Virus record (IMG/VR): IMGVR_UViG_3300031787_000277
Span: 1-41,750 of that record
Reading direction: 5' to 3' (one strand)
DNA: 41,750 bases
From: a virus
Position numbers and translations under genes: made by a program
The notes under the pieces: model-generated
Told to the model about the DNA's origin: nothing
Database searches by the model: none
The model's input: only the letters and a program-made list of their open reading frames with translations
Shown: piece by piece, positions 8,626 to 16,917 of the stretch
Position numbering within the stretch: the stretch's first letter is position 1
Layout: each line of letters opens with the position of its first letter

Positions 8626-9864
8626 ATGGACACGACTGTATTAGAAAAAGAAACAAGCGTAGAAACTGCACAAAATAACTCAGAAGATTCTGTAGAGTAT
8701 AGAGGTGGCGGTTTCAATAAGTGGGGAGTTAACGTAGAGAATAACAGCAAGTCTAGCAGACATTCAGCTTTTCTTGATGAAGAACCATCAGGAGATGATG
8801 GATCAGAGCCTCCTATAAATATGGACCCAGGCCAAATAGGCCAAATAGCTTCATCCATAACTCCGACAGAAGAATCTGTTGAAGCAGTTAGTACTCCAGA
8901 GAGTAATGAAGAAGTTACCTCATCTGACGAGCCACAAACTGAAAACTTTGCATATTATGTTGCAAAGCAAATGATTCAAGAAGGAGCACTTCCTAATTTT
9001 GATGATGTTGATGAAGATATAACTTTTGAAGATATTTATGAAAATTATAAAGTAGTAACTGAAGAAAAAGTAAAGACTCAAGTATTAGGTGAAGTACAAG
9101 CTACTTTGCAATCTGCCGGAGTCACAGATGAAAATTTGGTATTATTACAAGCAATACAAAACGGAGTTCCGTTAGATGAGTTATATGAAGTAAATAAATA
9201 TCAAAAGTATTCTCAGTTTGACGACTCGGCAGATTCTGACTTAAAACTTGAAGTTATAAAAGAGTGGTATAAATCAAGAAATTTATCTGAGAGAGAGATT
9301 AATAGAAATCTAGAGGCTATAGAATTATCAGATGAAATAGACACTGAATTTGATGATGCTAAAAACTTCTTCGCCCAAACATTAGAAGAATACCATAAAG
9401 CTCAAAGACAAATAGCTTTACAAGAATTAGAACAAAGAAAAGCAATTCAACTTAGAAATGCAGATGTTTTAAATAAAGCTGTAACTCAGGGGGTCTTAGC
9501 AAATGAAAGATTAACCTCAGAACAAAGCCAACAACTTCAAAGAGATATATACGAAAGGAATAAAGTGTATAATATTGAAGGACAACAAGTTCCGCTATCT
9601 CCATTTGAAGAATTTATGTATTTAATGAATAATGATTTTGAGTTTCAGCTTTTAAACTTTAAAAATTTTAGGTTTAAAAACTCTGAAGCAGAGATGTTAA
9701 AAGTACAAGCTCAGGAACAAGCTGACAAAGATTACTTAGAGGCTTTTAAAAAAGCTCAGGGAAAATCAGCGATGAAGGGCTCCTTAAAGAAAAAAACGAA
9801 TAATACTCAAGATGGTTATACCTCTTATATAAACGAGACTGGAGGTAGGAGCTATGAGTTTTAA
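8626..9864 (+). CDS. Probable capsid scaffolding protein
   Basis: A 412-residue protein between portal and major capsid, the usual scaffold position. Residues 1-110 are acidic, low in hydrophobics and probably disordered. Residues 120-370 are helical and rich in Glu, Gln and Lys (for example the HKAQRQIALQELEQRK region). The last 40 residues are basic (SLKKKTNN), as expected for a scaffold tail that binds the capsid inner surface. No protease motif is visible. Scaffolds guide assembly of the major capsid protein and are then released or degraded. A separate candidate promoter precedes the gene. Confidence 0.68.
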   Translation: MDTTVLEKETSVETAQNNSEDSVEYRGGGFNKWGVNVENNSKSSRHSAFLDEEPSGDDGSEPPINMDPGQIGQIASSITPTEESVEAVSTPESNEEVTSSDEPQTENFAYYVAKQMIQEGALPNFDDVDEDITFEDIYENYKVVTEEKVKTQVLGEVQATLQSAGVTDENLVLLQAIQNGVPLDELYEVNKYQKYSQFDDSADSDLKLEVIKEWYKSRNLSEREINRNLEAIELSDEIDTEFDDAKNFFAQTLEEYHKAQRQIALQELEQRKAIQLRNADVLNKAVTQGVLANERLTSEQSQQLQRDIYERNKVYNIEGQQVPLSPFEEFMYLMNNDFEFQLLNFKNFRFKNSEAEMLKVQAQEQADKDYLEAFKKAQGKSAMKGSLKKKTNNTQDGYTSYINETGGRSYEF

Positions 9865-9880
9865 TAAAACATGACAAAAT

Positions 9881-9904
9881 AACTAAAACTAAAACTTAGA
9901 AAAA
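9881..9904 (+). promoter_or_regulatory. A-rich translation-initiation leader of the major capsid gene
   Basis: The bases directly before the capsid ATG read ACTAAAA followed by ACTTAG and a run of A. No Shine-Dalgarno sequence is present. The leader of the other highly expressed-looking gene (13512-13529) has the same ACTAAAA...ACTTA...AAAA arrangement and also leads into ATGAG. A-rich, SD-less leaders are the known strong initiation signal in Bacteroidota. Confidence 0.5.
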
Positions 9905-11440
9905 ATGAGCGGAATTAGAACTAAACCGTTTCCATCCAAATATATCGTTGAAGAGCAGTATGCTAATGACGATAAATTGTTTAGCGGTCACTTTAGGTAT
10001 GAAAACTTGCTACAATCAAAAGGTGGAACAGTACACGATTACACAGACTTAACAGAATTAGCTAGAGGTTTCTACGCTAGAACTTCTGAAACTCTTTCTG
10101 AGAATACAGCTCCTTGGTTACAATGGATCAAAGGAACTGGCGGAATGAAAGACGTTACTACTCAGAAAGTTCGTTGGAGACACTACGGTAAGCCAAAGAG
10201 AAAATTCATTTCTCAGGGTAACCCAAACACATGTGAATATATTGGAGCAGCTGGCTCTACTTTTAAAGTAATTTTTGATGTAGACCATTTCCAGCCTTCT
10301 GATGAATTAGCACCAGTTGAAAACGGACGTGCTAAAATTATTATTGAATCTTACGCTAGAAAAGTAGCCGGTGGTTATCAGTATGATGCTGTTTTAGCAA
10401 ACCCTGAAACACACTTGCCTAAAGTTTATTTACAAGGAAAATTCTGGACAAGAGCAGGTCAATCTTCTGCATATTTATCTCCTATTACAGGACGTGCAGG
10501 TAGCTTCTCTTTCAGCTCAGGTTTTGCTTATATCGAATTTGAAGTTCCTTTACACACTATGACTAAGGAGTTCTCTGTAGACATGGAGACACACCTTAAA
10601 GAAGGTTCTTTGAAAGTTGGTTGTAAGTATGACGATAATGTAATCGAAGAGAAAATTACAAATAGACTTGAGATCGAGTTTGATGCGGCTTTTGAAAAAG
10701 AAATGGAGCACATCCTCGTTCACGGAGAAATGACAAACAACAGGGTTGATCCTGTTAATAGAAAGCCTATTACAACTTCTCCTGGTCTTTACGCATATTT
10801 GGAAGAATCCAATATTATTAAGTATAATCCATTTGTCAACAGCGTTGACATGATCATGGACCTTATCCAAGTTTACTGGTACGACCGTGTACCTACAAGC
10901 AAGAGAAATCTTGTATTGATGACTGGAGAAGCTGGTCTTAAATTGTTCCACAACTGGTTGGTTGAGAAGTTCGGATCTATGCCTGTAGAAATTGAGCACA
11001 ACTTCGTACTCGATTCTTCTAAGTCACATGACATGGCTAAGAGAGGATTTGCTCTTGGTGGATTCCAATTTACAAAGTACCACGTACAGCCATTTGGTAG
11101 CGTTACAGTAGGTCACTGGCCAATGCTTGATGACACATTGTTTGATGCTAAGACAATGCCTGGAAGTATCTATACAGTTCGTTCTCACGAGTTCATCGCT
11201 ATGGACTGGGGAATGGGCGAGCCAAACGTAACTCTATTAAAGAATACTCAGAGAGATAGAGATTTGATCGTACCTGGTTACTGGTCTCCTTGGGGTGCAG
11301 TTGGTTTAAAGAACCCTTACTTCAAGACTGTTGGTCAACCTGAATTAGAAGATACTTATTTAGTTCGTAAGAGTAGAACTTTCGGTCTTGCGGTTATGGA
11401 TGTATCTAGAATCTTATTGTTCAGACCTTCTGTAGGATAA
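9905..11440 (+). CDS. Major capsid protein
   Basis: A 511-residue protein directly after the probable scaffold. It has mixed alpha/beta composition with no low-complexity parts. A long N-terminal arm (residues 1-60) precedes a middle section rich in beta strands, and the C-terminus is hydrophobic (LAVMDVSRILLFRP). These traits suit an HK97-fold capsid subunit with an unusually long chain. Codon choice differs from most neighbours, with many C-ending codons (AAC, TTC, TAC, CAC) and CGT/CGC arginine codons beside AGA, a sign of very high expression. A strong terminator follows immediately. The call rests on position, size and codon use. No single diagnostic motif was used. Confidence 0.85.
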   Translation: MSGIRTKPFPSKYIVEEQYANDDKLFSGHFRYENLLQSKGGTVHDYTDLTELARGFYARTSETLSENTAPWLQWIKGTGGMKDVTTQKVRWRHYGKPKRKFISQGNPNTCEYIGAAGSTFKVIFDVDHFQPSDELAPVENGRAKIIIESYARKVAGGYQYDAVLANPETHLPKVYLQGKFWTRAGQSSAYLSPITGRAGSFSFSSGFAYIEFEVPLHTMTKEFSVDMETHLKEGSLKVGCKYDDNVIEEKITNRLEIEFDAAFEKEMEHILVHGEMTNNRVDPVNRKPITTSPGLYAYLEESNIIKYNPFVNSVDMIMDLIQVYWYDRVPTSKRNLVLMTGEAGLKLFHNWLVEKFGSMPVEIEHNFVLDSSKSHDMAKRGFALGGFQFTKYHVQPFGSVTVGHWPMLDDTLFDAKTMPGSIYTVRSHEFIAMDWGMGEPNVTLLKNTQRDRDLIVPGYWSPWGAVGLKNPYFKTVGQPELEDTYLVRKSRTFGLAVMDVSRILLFRPSVG

Positions 11441-11469
11441 TAAAAATTATTATATAACTTTAAAATAAA

Positions 11470-11499
11470 GGTGGAGGCTTAACGGCCTCCACCATTTTT
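11470..11499 (+). terminator. Strong intrinsic terminator after the capsid gene
   Basis: GGTGGAGGC at 11470-11478 pairs perfectly with GCCTCCACC at 11485-11493 around the loop TTAACG. TTTTT follows at 11495-11499. It ends the capsid transcript and lies only 4 bases before the next ATG, so the downstream small gene depends on read-through or its own start. Confidence 0.93.
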
Positions 11500-11503
11500 A
11501 GCT

Positions 11504-11737
11504 ATGAAAACAATGAAGAAAATTACATCTGCTACCACTAAGATGAAATCTGGCGGTAAAGTTAAAAAAATGCAATCTGGCGGTGAGGCTGTTTTGGTAA
11601 AATCTGCACCAAAAGATATGTCTTTGAAGAATTATGTAAATTCTCAAAAGAATAAGACTGCAAAAGATAAACTTAAAGATGCACAATCATCTAAAAAGAT
11701 GATGAACGGTGGTTACGGAAAAAAGAAAATGAAATAG
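11504..11737 (+). CDS. Small very basic protein with KKMQSGG motif
   Basis: A 77-residue protein dominated by Lys with Gly, Ser and Met. It contains a KVKKMQSGG motif near residues 19-27 and ends in MMNGGYGKKKMK. Another tiny protein in this window (23080-23235) shares both the KVKKMQSGG motif and an MKNGG...KKK ending, so the two look like paralogues. It sits immediately behind the capsid terminator. The charge suggests DNA binding or a role inside the head, for example as a DNA-condensing or internal protein. No homologue is recognised. Confidence 0.6.
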   Translation: MKTMKKITSATTKMKSGGKVKKMQSGGEAVLVKSAPKDMSLKNYVNSQKNKTAKDKLKDAQSSKKMMNGGYGKKKMK

Positions 11738-11738
11738 T

Positions 11739-11783
11739 ATGAAAGCTAAAGGACCTTGCAAACCTTGTGGAAGACCAAGGTAA
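11739..11783 (+). CDS. 14-residue microprotein with a CxxC motif
   Basis: An ATG one base after the previous stop opens a 14-codon frame, MKAKGPCKPCGRPR, ending in TAA. The composition (four Lys/Arg, two Pro-flanked Cys in PCKPCG) is not random-looking, and placement directly behind a similar basic gene suggests a real microprotein, possibly metal-binding. The evidence is limited to one sequence. It may be a chance frame in a 79-base gap. Confidence 0.35.
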   Translation: MKAKGPCKPCGRPR

Positions 11784-11817
11784 GCTAACTTAATTAAATA
11801 AAAAATCAAAAAGGGGA

Positions 11818-12786
11818 ATGGAAACATTAATAGTAAGAAGAAAAAGCGATCTAAGTAAACTCAAGACTTCTGATGAAATTTATTATCAGGATTCAAAAGA
11901 TTATACTAAAGATGGCGAAGCGATTGATACATTTAGTAAAAACAGTCAATCTGTAATTGGCACAATGTCTAATTTGACACCTCACTGGGACTACACTAAA
12001 AATGAGTGGTCTTTTTATGGAGGATTTCAATCTCTTTTAGAAATTGCTAAAAAATTGCAGCTAAGAGGTCAAAATAACGAACTACTTCTACCTACTGAGT
12101 ATTCTTTAAAAAATCCAAATGATCCTTTCTTTGCTCATAAAAGTTTGTGGCAAAGTACATTCATGGAGGAAGGATCTAAGTATTTGACAGAAGAAACTCC
12201 TTTAGAGGAGTTCTATATGCGAGTTCTAAAAGGAAGAGAAGACATTGAGCAGCCAGATAGAGAGCCAGGAGAGCAATCAGCTTTTTTAACATCTGGTTCA
12301 AAGTTGGAGATTTTATCCCCAAGGGCTGAGTTAAAAGTACAATCAAATAAAATTGACGAGGAAGTAGAAGCTATTCTATTGTACGATTCATTAAGAAAGA
12401 ATTTTGATAAGATGAAGAGGATTGTGTCTATTGCAGATCCACCATCTTATGATGAATCTTATAATGACCCAGTAGCCATGGCGGCTTTGTTAAAACACGA
12501 ATTAGTTGACAATACTCAATACGTCACTAAATACGGGATGGAAGCTAGAAAATATTTTATGCATTTATGCAATTTGCCAAATGAAGATTTGGAAGTATAT
12601 AGCAAAGTATTAAGAGCGGCTCAAGACGGTATTATTAGACGAAATAGTAAATCTGGGTATACAATGAAGGGTGAGTTATTAGCCGAAGGTTCTATCAGGG
12701 ATGACAAGAAATTAGTAGAATTTTTCCAAAAAGACGAAAATATTTCATATTACTCCAAATTGGAGGATTTAATAGCAAATAAATAA
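11818..12786 (+). CDS. Phage head/neck region protein, unknown
   Basis: A 322-residue, mainly helical and acidic protein between the capsid region and a probable connector protein. It has no signal peptide or membrane segment. Residues about 100-170 are charged and rich in Glu and Pro (QPDREPGEQ), which suggests a flexible linker between two helical halves. Its place after the capsid gene suggests a structural or assembly role, such as a neck, ring or internal head protein. It is not recognised by motif. Confidence 0.6.
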   Translation: METLIVRRKSDLSKLKTSDEIYYQDSKDYTKDGEAIDTFSKNSQSVIGTMSNLTPHWDYTKNEWSFYGGFQSLLEIAKKLQLRGQNNELLLPTEYSLKNPNDPFFAHKSLWQSTFMEEGSKYLTEETPLEEFYMRVLKGREDIEQPDREPGEQSAFLTSGSKLEILSPRAELKVQSNKIDEEVEAILLYDSLRKNFDKMKRIVSIADPPSYDESYNDPVAMAALLKHELVDNTQYVTKYGMEARKYFMHLCNLPNEDLEVYSKVLRAAQDGIIRRNSKSGYTMKGELLAEGSIRDDKKLVEFFQKDENISYYSKLEDLIANK

Positions 12787-12788
12787 AT

Positions 12789-13511
12789 ATGCCTATTAGC
12801 GCCAGAAAGCTTGTTTACGATACAGTTAGAAAACTAAATGGTTTAAATACTGGAATGGGGCAGTCTTTCAGCGTGTTAGACTTGGTCAGCGCTATTAATG
12901 ATGCTTATGAAATTATTGTAGAAAATAATGTAAAGTTTACTGACACCAACTCTTTAATTAGGGACAATCTCAGAAAGCTTGAAATAAAAAATTACGAATT
13001 AGATTTATCTAACAAAGGTAATTACTATTTCGCAAAGTACCCGGACAATCTGTATAAAAGATTAAACCACGTAGCAGAAGTAACTTGTAAAGATTGTGAT
13101 GGAACAAAAATTATAGTTCCAAGATTAGTACAGTCTGATGATTTACATGAAGCTAGAAAAAACCCATATAGAAAAGCTAATTATTATTGGGAACAATTAA
13201 TAATGGATGAAGGTGGTGAGGGGTTATTTATTTATACTGACGGGGAAATGGAAGTAACTAAATTAACTATAGACTATTATAGACGTATAAACTACATAGA
13301 AGCACCTAGCTTGGTAGAATGCAATGACTATGTTTATTTGAATTATGATGACAACCTCATTTCCAATGATGTTAATTTTGATTTAGATAATACATATATA
13401 GCAAGGAAGGTAACTGATGTCGCTGTATTATTATTAAGAACTGATATTAAAGATACAGAAGCCTTCAGACTAAAGTTAGAAAGCATAATGCAAACAGACA
13501 AAATAACTTAA
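12789..13511 (+). CDS. Probable head-tail connector (adaptor) protein
   Basis: A 240-residue protein starting 2 bases after its neighbour. The N-terminal helical part has the pattern typical of phage adaptor proteins (VLDLVSAINDAYEIIVENN around residues 28-46). A beta-rich middle with a CKDCDG turn follows, and then a C-terminal helical part (ARKVTDVAVLLLR). Adaptors of this size bind under the portal to form the neck. The assignment is from size, fold impression and position three genes after the capsid, not from a named family. Confidence 0.5.
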   Translation: MPISARKLVYDTVRKLNGLNTGMGQSFSVLDLVSAINDAYEIIVENNVKFTDTNSLIRDNLRKLEIKNYELDLSNKGNYYFAKYPDNLYKRLNHVAEVTCKDCDGTKIIVPRLVQSDDLHEARKNPYRKANYYWEQLIMDEGGEGLFIYTDGEMEVTKLTIDYYRRINYIEAPSLVECNDYVYLNYDDNLISNDVNFDLDNTYIARKVTDVAVLLLRTDIKDTEAFRLKLESIMQTDKIT

Positions 13512-13529
13512 ACTAAAAAAACTTAAAAA
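13512..13529 (+). promoter_or_regulatory. A-rich initiation leader resembling the capsid leader
   Basis: The whole gap before ATG 13530 reads ACTAAAA...ACTTAAAAA, nearly the same as the last 24 bases before the major capsid start. Both lead into ATGAG. The shared leader, in the two genes with the strongest codon bias, suggests a common high-efficiency initiation signal. Confidence 0.45.
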
Positions 13530-15158
13530 ATGAGTTCAGAAAAAAGCGAAATCAAAAGACACCTAGTTACTTCCGGTAACTTTGCGTTCGTTGCAACAGG
13601 TACTCCATTATATAAACTTGTTAAGACTGGAGAGAAGTTCAAGAAGTACTATAATGTAGCCCCAGGTCAACCAGTTATGTGGGTTGAGGATACAGATTGC
13701 GGGGATATTCCTGATACAATTGCACCAGCAAACTTAACACTTGCTGACTTAGCTAATATCAAAATTGGTGTTGGTTACTCTTCACAAGGTAATGGCATGA
13801 CTGATGCTATTAGACTTTTGTCACCTGTGAATATCCAAGGTTGTACAATCGACAAATTGGATGCTACTGATGCACAATGTGCAGTTCCTTGGATTAAGGC
13901 AGTTTATCCTGATTGCGTTAGCTGCGATACAGTTAGTGCCCGTGTTAGGGTTTACGACAACCAAAGTATTTCTTTCTCAGACCATCCGTTGAAAGCATAC
14001 CAAGAATTTGTTGGATCTTACACTCCTGATTGCTCTTCTTGCAACGACTGTGAGCAGACAGCTACTTGCGATGAAATCGTTTGCGGTTTGGTTGATGCAT
14101 TGAATAATGACACAGACCTTCGTATTGAAGGGGATCCATATCCACACTATTACAACACAGGTTTGGTTCGTCCTTACACTGCGTTTAAAATTCACAACAC
14201 TTGGAAATCTTACTGTATTTCCCCATCTATTGGTGCTGATTGTACTGAGTGTAATTCAATTTCTGCATTGACTACATTTACAATTGATGGTGACAATTAT
14301 AACTTCGATTTAACAGACCCATCAACATCTGGCGAAACACTCCAAACTTTGGTTGGTCAGTTAGAAGTTGCTGTTGACTTAATTAACGAGAAATTTACAG
14401 AAGTTTTAGGTCGTCATGCTGGTAAGGCATTCCTCTCTAAAGGAGAAGGTAAGTGCTGCCCATTGCAGTTGTTTGTTACTACTTGTGACAGCACATTTGC
14501 TATTGCAGGTTTAACTCAGTGCCAAGATGCAGTTGACCAATGGCCTGATTTCGTAACTAGCGGTTACTGCAAGCAGTGTGGTTCTACTGAAGATACTACT
14601 ACTCCTAACTGCGGTATTGGTGTTTTCGTTAAGCCTGATGTTGAGCCTTGCAATTGCTGGGAATTAAACCAGCCTAAGCAGTTCAACAGCCGTTGGATTG
14701 AAATCGACATCTTGTCCGGAACTGGTAACGATAATACACCTAAGTACACTAAAAAGGCTACACTTCTTGAAGGTCAAGTTGCGAGCAACTACGGATCACA
14801 GATTCAGTACCTTGAGTACGCACACAACATCGATGCTATCGGATTTGAAGGTTTCGATTATGAAATCGGAAATGAAGTAGCCGGATGGTTGGGAGTTCCT
14901 AATAAGAGGTCCAGAATTAGAAAAGCAATTACAGCAGACTGCGAAAAGTCATACTGTACTTATTATATGAGACATAAAGGCCAGACTGAAAAAGGTCCAT
15001 TGAAGACATTCATCAATCTTTATATTGACGGATTCATTCACGTACCTGAGAATGACTTTACTACGAAGACAAGCATTAATGCCTTGTTCGACAAATTCGT
15101 TGACTTGGTTCCTCAAGAATGTAAAGTTCTTACAAGCGCTAGCTGCTACGTAGACTAA
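13530..15158 (+). CDS. Abundant virion protein, Cys-rich, unknown type
   Basis: A 542-residue beta-rich protein with many Cys in pairs and clusters (for example CSSCNDCEQ near 170-178, and CKQCG and CNCW further on). There are no membrane segments and no signal peptide. Codon use is strongly biased in the same way as in the major capsid gene (CGT arginine, C-ending codons), the leader is almost the same, and a strong terminator follows. These signs indicate very high late expression, so it should be a multi-copy virion component such as a major tail or tube protein, a capsid-lattice partner or a head fibre. Which of these cannot be decided from the sequence. Clustered Cys in an intracellularly assembled protein may bind metal. 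Confidence 0.7.
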   Translation: MSSEKSEIKRHLVTSGNFAFVATGTPLYKLVKTGEKFKKYYNVAPGQPVMWVEDTDCGDIPDTIAPANLTLADLANIKIGVGYSSQGNGMTDAIRLLSPVNIQGCTIDKLDATDAQCAVPWIKAVYPDCVSCDTVSARVRVYDNQSISFSDHPLKAYQEFVGSYTPDCSSCNDCEQTATCDEIVCGLVDALNNDTDLRIEGDPYPHYYNTGLVRPYTAFKIHNTWKSYCISPSIGADCTECNSISALTTFTIDGDNYNFDLTDPSTSGETLQTLVGQLEVAVDLINEKFTEVLGRHAGKAFLSKGEGKCCPLQLFVTTCDSTFAIAGLTQCQDAVDQWPDFVTSGYCKQCGSTEDTTTPNCGIGVFVKPDVEPCNCWELNQPKQFNSRWIEIDILSGTGNDNTPKYTKKATLLEGQVASNYGSQIQYLEYAHNIDAIGFEGFDYEIGNEVAGWLGVPNKRSRIRKAITADCEKSYCTYYMRHKGQTEKGPLKTFINLYIDGFIHVPENDFTTKTSINALFDKFVDLVPQECKVLTSASCYVD

Positions 15159-15164
15159 ATAAAT

Positions 15165-15237
15165 CCGTCCTTGAAGACGGCTTCCTTACCCCAATCCCAA
15201 TTGATTTTTACAGGGGCCTAACCAGCCCCTGTTTTTT
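15165..15237 (+). terminator. Double hairpin with strong intrinsic terminator
   Basis: A small hairpin, CCGTC (15165-15169) with GACGG (15176-15180), lies directly after the stop. The main terminator is ACAGGGGC (15210-15217) paired with GCCCCTGT (15225-15232) around a 7-base loop and followed by TTTTTT to 15237. It closes the transcript of the abundant 542-residue virion protein. Confidence 0.9.
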
Positions 15238-15261
15238 AGAAAAAAAAATACATGAAGTAAA

Positions 15262-15798
15262 ATGAACAATATAAAATTAACAGGAAATTCAAAACTCCTA
15301 AAAAAGACAAAATCTAAGATCAATCCTAGAGAATTATCTCTTGCGCTGGCCGAAGCCACTGAATGTGGTAACGGCCTTAATCCGTTGAAGGGATATATTG
15401 TTCTTCCTAATTTTAATTCATCTTCAGGAGATGTTGACAATAGAGTAGCATTATATATTGTAGATGGAGAATTAGTAATTGAGCCAATCGAAGATGCAAA
15501 AGCAGCTATTTCTGCTTTCTGCTCAAACTCTTTAGTTAGCGCTACTGGAGCGTCTATATCAGGATGCTTAACTGGACAAAATTTAACAGTAGGCGGGACT
15601 AGACAATTAACAGCTTCAGTAACTCCTTCCACTGCGTTACAAACTGGTACTTGGACAACATCTAACGCGGGTAGAGCGACAGTTAACTCATCTGGATTAG
15701 TAACAGCTGTTGCAGCCGGTTCCGTGACAATTACGTTTACTTCTACTGATGGAGGATTTACGGCTACTTGCGCTATTACTGTGGTTGCTCCATTATAA
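15262..15798 (+). CDS. Virion decoration protein with Ig-like (Big_2) domain and shared N-terminal tag
   Basis: A 178-residue protein with two parts. Residues 1-30 carry the tag KLTGxSxxLKKTxSxINPxExSLA, also found at the start of the protein at 23232. A middle beta segment follows. Residues about 100-178 form a bacterial Ig-like group 2 (Big_2) domain, shown by LTVGGTRQLTASVTP, then W.TSN.GRATVNSSGLVTAVAAG, then VTITFTS. Big_2 domains on phage heads or tails commonly bind carbohydrate weakly and help the phage stay near host surfaces. The N-terminal tag probably attaches it to the virion. It follows directly after a terminator. Confidence 0.78.
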   Translation: MNNIKLTGNSKLLKKTKSKINPRELSLALAEATECGNGLNPLKGYIVLPNFNSSSGDVDNRVALYIVDGELVIEPIEDAKAAISAFCSNSLVSATGASISGCLTGQNLTVGGTRQLTASVTPSTALQTGTWTTSNAGRATVNSSGLVTAVAAGSVTITFTSTDGGFTATCAITVVAPL

Positions 15799-15821
15799 TT
15801 TTATAATAAAAATATAATAAC

Positions 15822-16340
15822 ATGACTAATGCTAATTGCTCCTGTATAAAAAGGGAGGATCAATCATTTGATTTCATAATCAATACTTATGATTGCAGAA
15901 GCTTAGTTATTACTGATTTAACAAATTGGATGATAGGTGATGGTTACGTTTTGCCAACAACGCACAACGTAACCGTTACCTTACCAACTCAATCAAAAGT
16001 AGATATAAAAATTATACCTAACTCAGTAACAAGTGTTAGCGCAAATACATTAGGTTTTGGCGAATGTCTAAAAGACGGTATATACGGCTTTTATACAGAG
16101 AGTTGCGGGTATAATTATAGTAAAGTAAAAGCTGTTGTCTGTACACTTAGGTGTAAATTAGATAATTATATATCTAAGGCAATGGATAAAGAAGATTGGG
16201 ATAACATAACAAGAATCTCTAACCTTATCGATTTAATAGAAATCGATGCAGAAATGGGCAATGAAATAAATGCTAAAGAAATGTTTAAGATTGTGGATAA
16301 GGAACTTGATAAACATTCTTGCACTTGCTATTGCAGGTAA
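15822..16340 (+). CDS. Cys-rich virion-type protein with helical tail, unknown
   Basis: A 172-residue protein. Residues 1-90 are beta-rich (HNVTVTLPTQS, VDIKIIPNS). The C-terminal 75 residues are helical and acidic and end in the Cys cluster CTCYCR. Cys also occur at the start (CSC). The composition matches the following Cys-rich proteins, so it is likely to be part of the same surface or tail assembly. It is not recognised by family. Confidence 0.6.
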   Translation: MTNANCSCIKREDQSFDFIINTYDCRSLVITDLTNWMIGDGYVLPTTHNVTVTLPTQSKVDIKIIPNSVTSVSANTLGFGECLKDGIYGFYTESCGYNYSKVKAVVCTLRCKLDNYISKAMDKEDWDNITRISNLIDLIEIDAEMGNEINAKEMFKIVDKELDKHSCTCYCR

Positions 16341-16365
16341 TTTTAAATTTAAAGTAAAAAATAGA

Positions 16366-16902
16366 ATGGCAAATATATATTCATGTTGCAATTGTTTTGG
16401 CAACTCTTTGACATTGAACAACAACTGTAATCCAACCTCAACTAGTGAATGTGGGGGTTGTTTGACTTTAGGTCATATTATGGTTGGGTGTGAAAATAGC
16501 ATCGCTCCATGCGATACCGAAAGCACATTAAAAGTGCCATTCGATTGTTTTTGTTTTCCTTGCGACAACCCACAATTTAAGATAACTAACCTAAGCAAAA
16601 TAAAGTACGCAACTGTAGTGTCAATTGATAAAACAGGTGTGACTATTCAACCTGATGGAACCGGAAAAGCCAACTCTAAAGTAGAGATTGAATTTTTTGC
16701 TATGTGTTCTGACGGGTGTGATGTAAAATCTGATTACGGTAGTGTTAGTATTTATCTTAGAGATATTTGCAAAGGTGTTATTTGTGAGGATGGATATAAG
16801 TGCAATGATTGCACTGGAGACTGCGACCAAGTAACTATAGATTTATCAGGACAAAGGCCGGTCGAAGAAACTGAAGAAAATACTAGCGGTTTTATACTAT
16901 AA
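16366..16902 (+). CDS. Cys-rich virion-type protein, unknown
   Basis: The ATG at 16366 is preferred. The frame is open further upstream to an ATG at 16270, but that region overlaps the previous gene and encodes an unrelated basic stretch. The 178-residue product starts MANIYSCCNCFGN and contains many Cys pairs throughout (CGGC, CFCFPC, CNDCTGDC). The body is beta-type (TVVSIDKTGVTIQPDG, KVEIEFFAMC). It ends TSGFIL, and the next protein also ends with a hydrophobic -VIL. A metal- or disulfide-stabilised virion domain is likely. The role is unknown. Confidence 0.6.
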   Translation: MANIYSCCNCFGNSLTLNNNCNPTSTSECGGCLTLGHIMVGCENSIAPCDTESTLKVPFDCFCFPCDNPQFKITNLSKIKYATVVSIDKTGVTIQPDGTGKANSKVEIEFFAMCSDGCDVKSDYGSVSIYLRDICKGVICEDGYKCNDCTGDCDQVTIDLSGQRPVEETEENTSGFIL

Positions 16903-16917
16903 AAAATAAAAGACAAA

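Noticed and set aside
16270-16365. Upstream start (16270) for the Cys-rich protein
   Set aside because: It overlaps the previous gene by about 70 bases in another frame and adds a basic stretch unlike the rest. ATG 16366 gives the MANIYSCC start and a clean gap.
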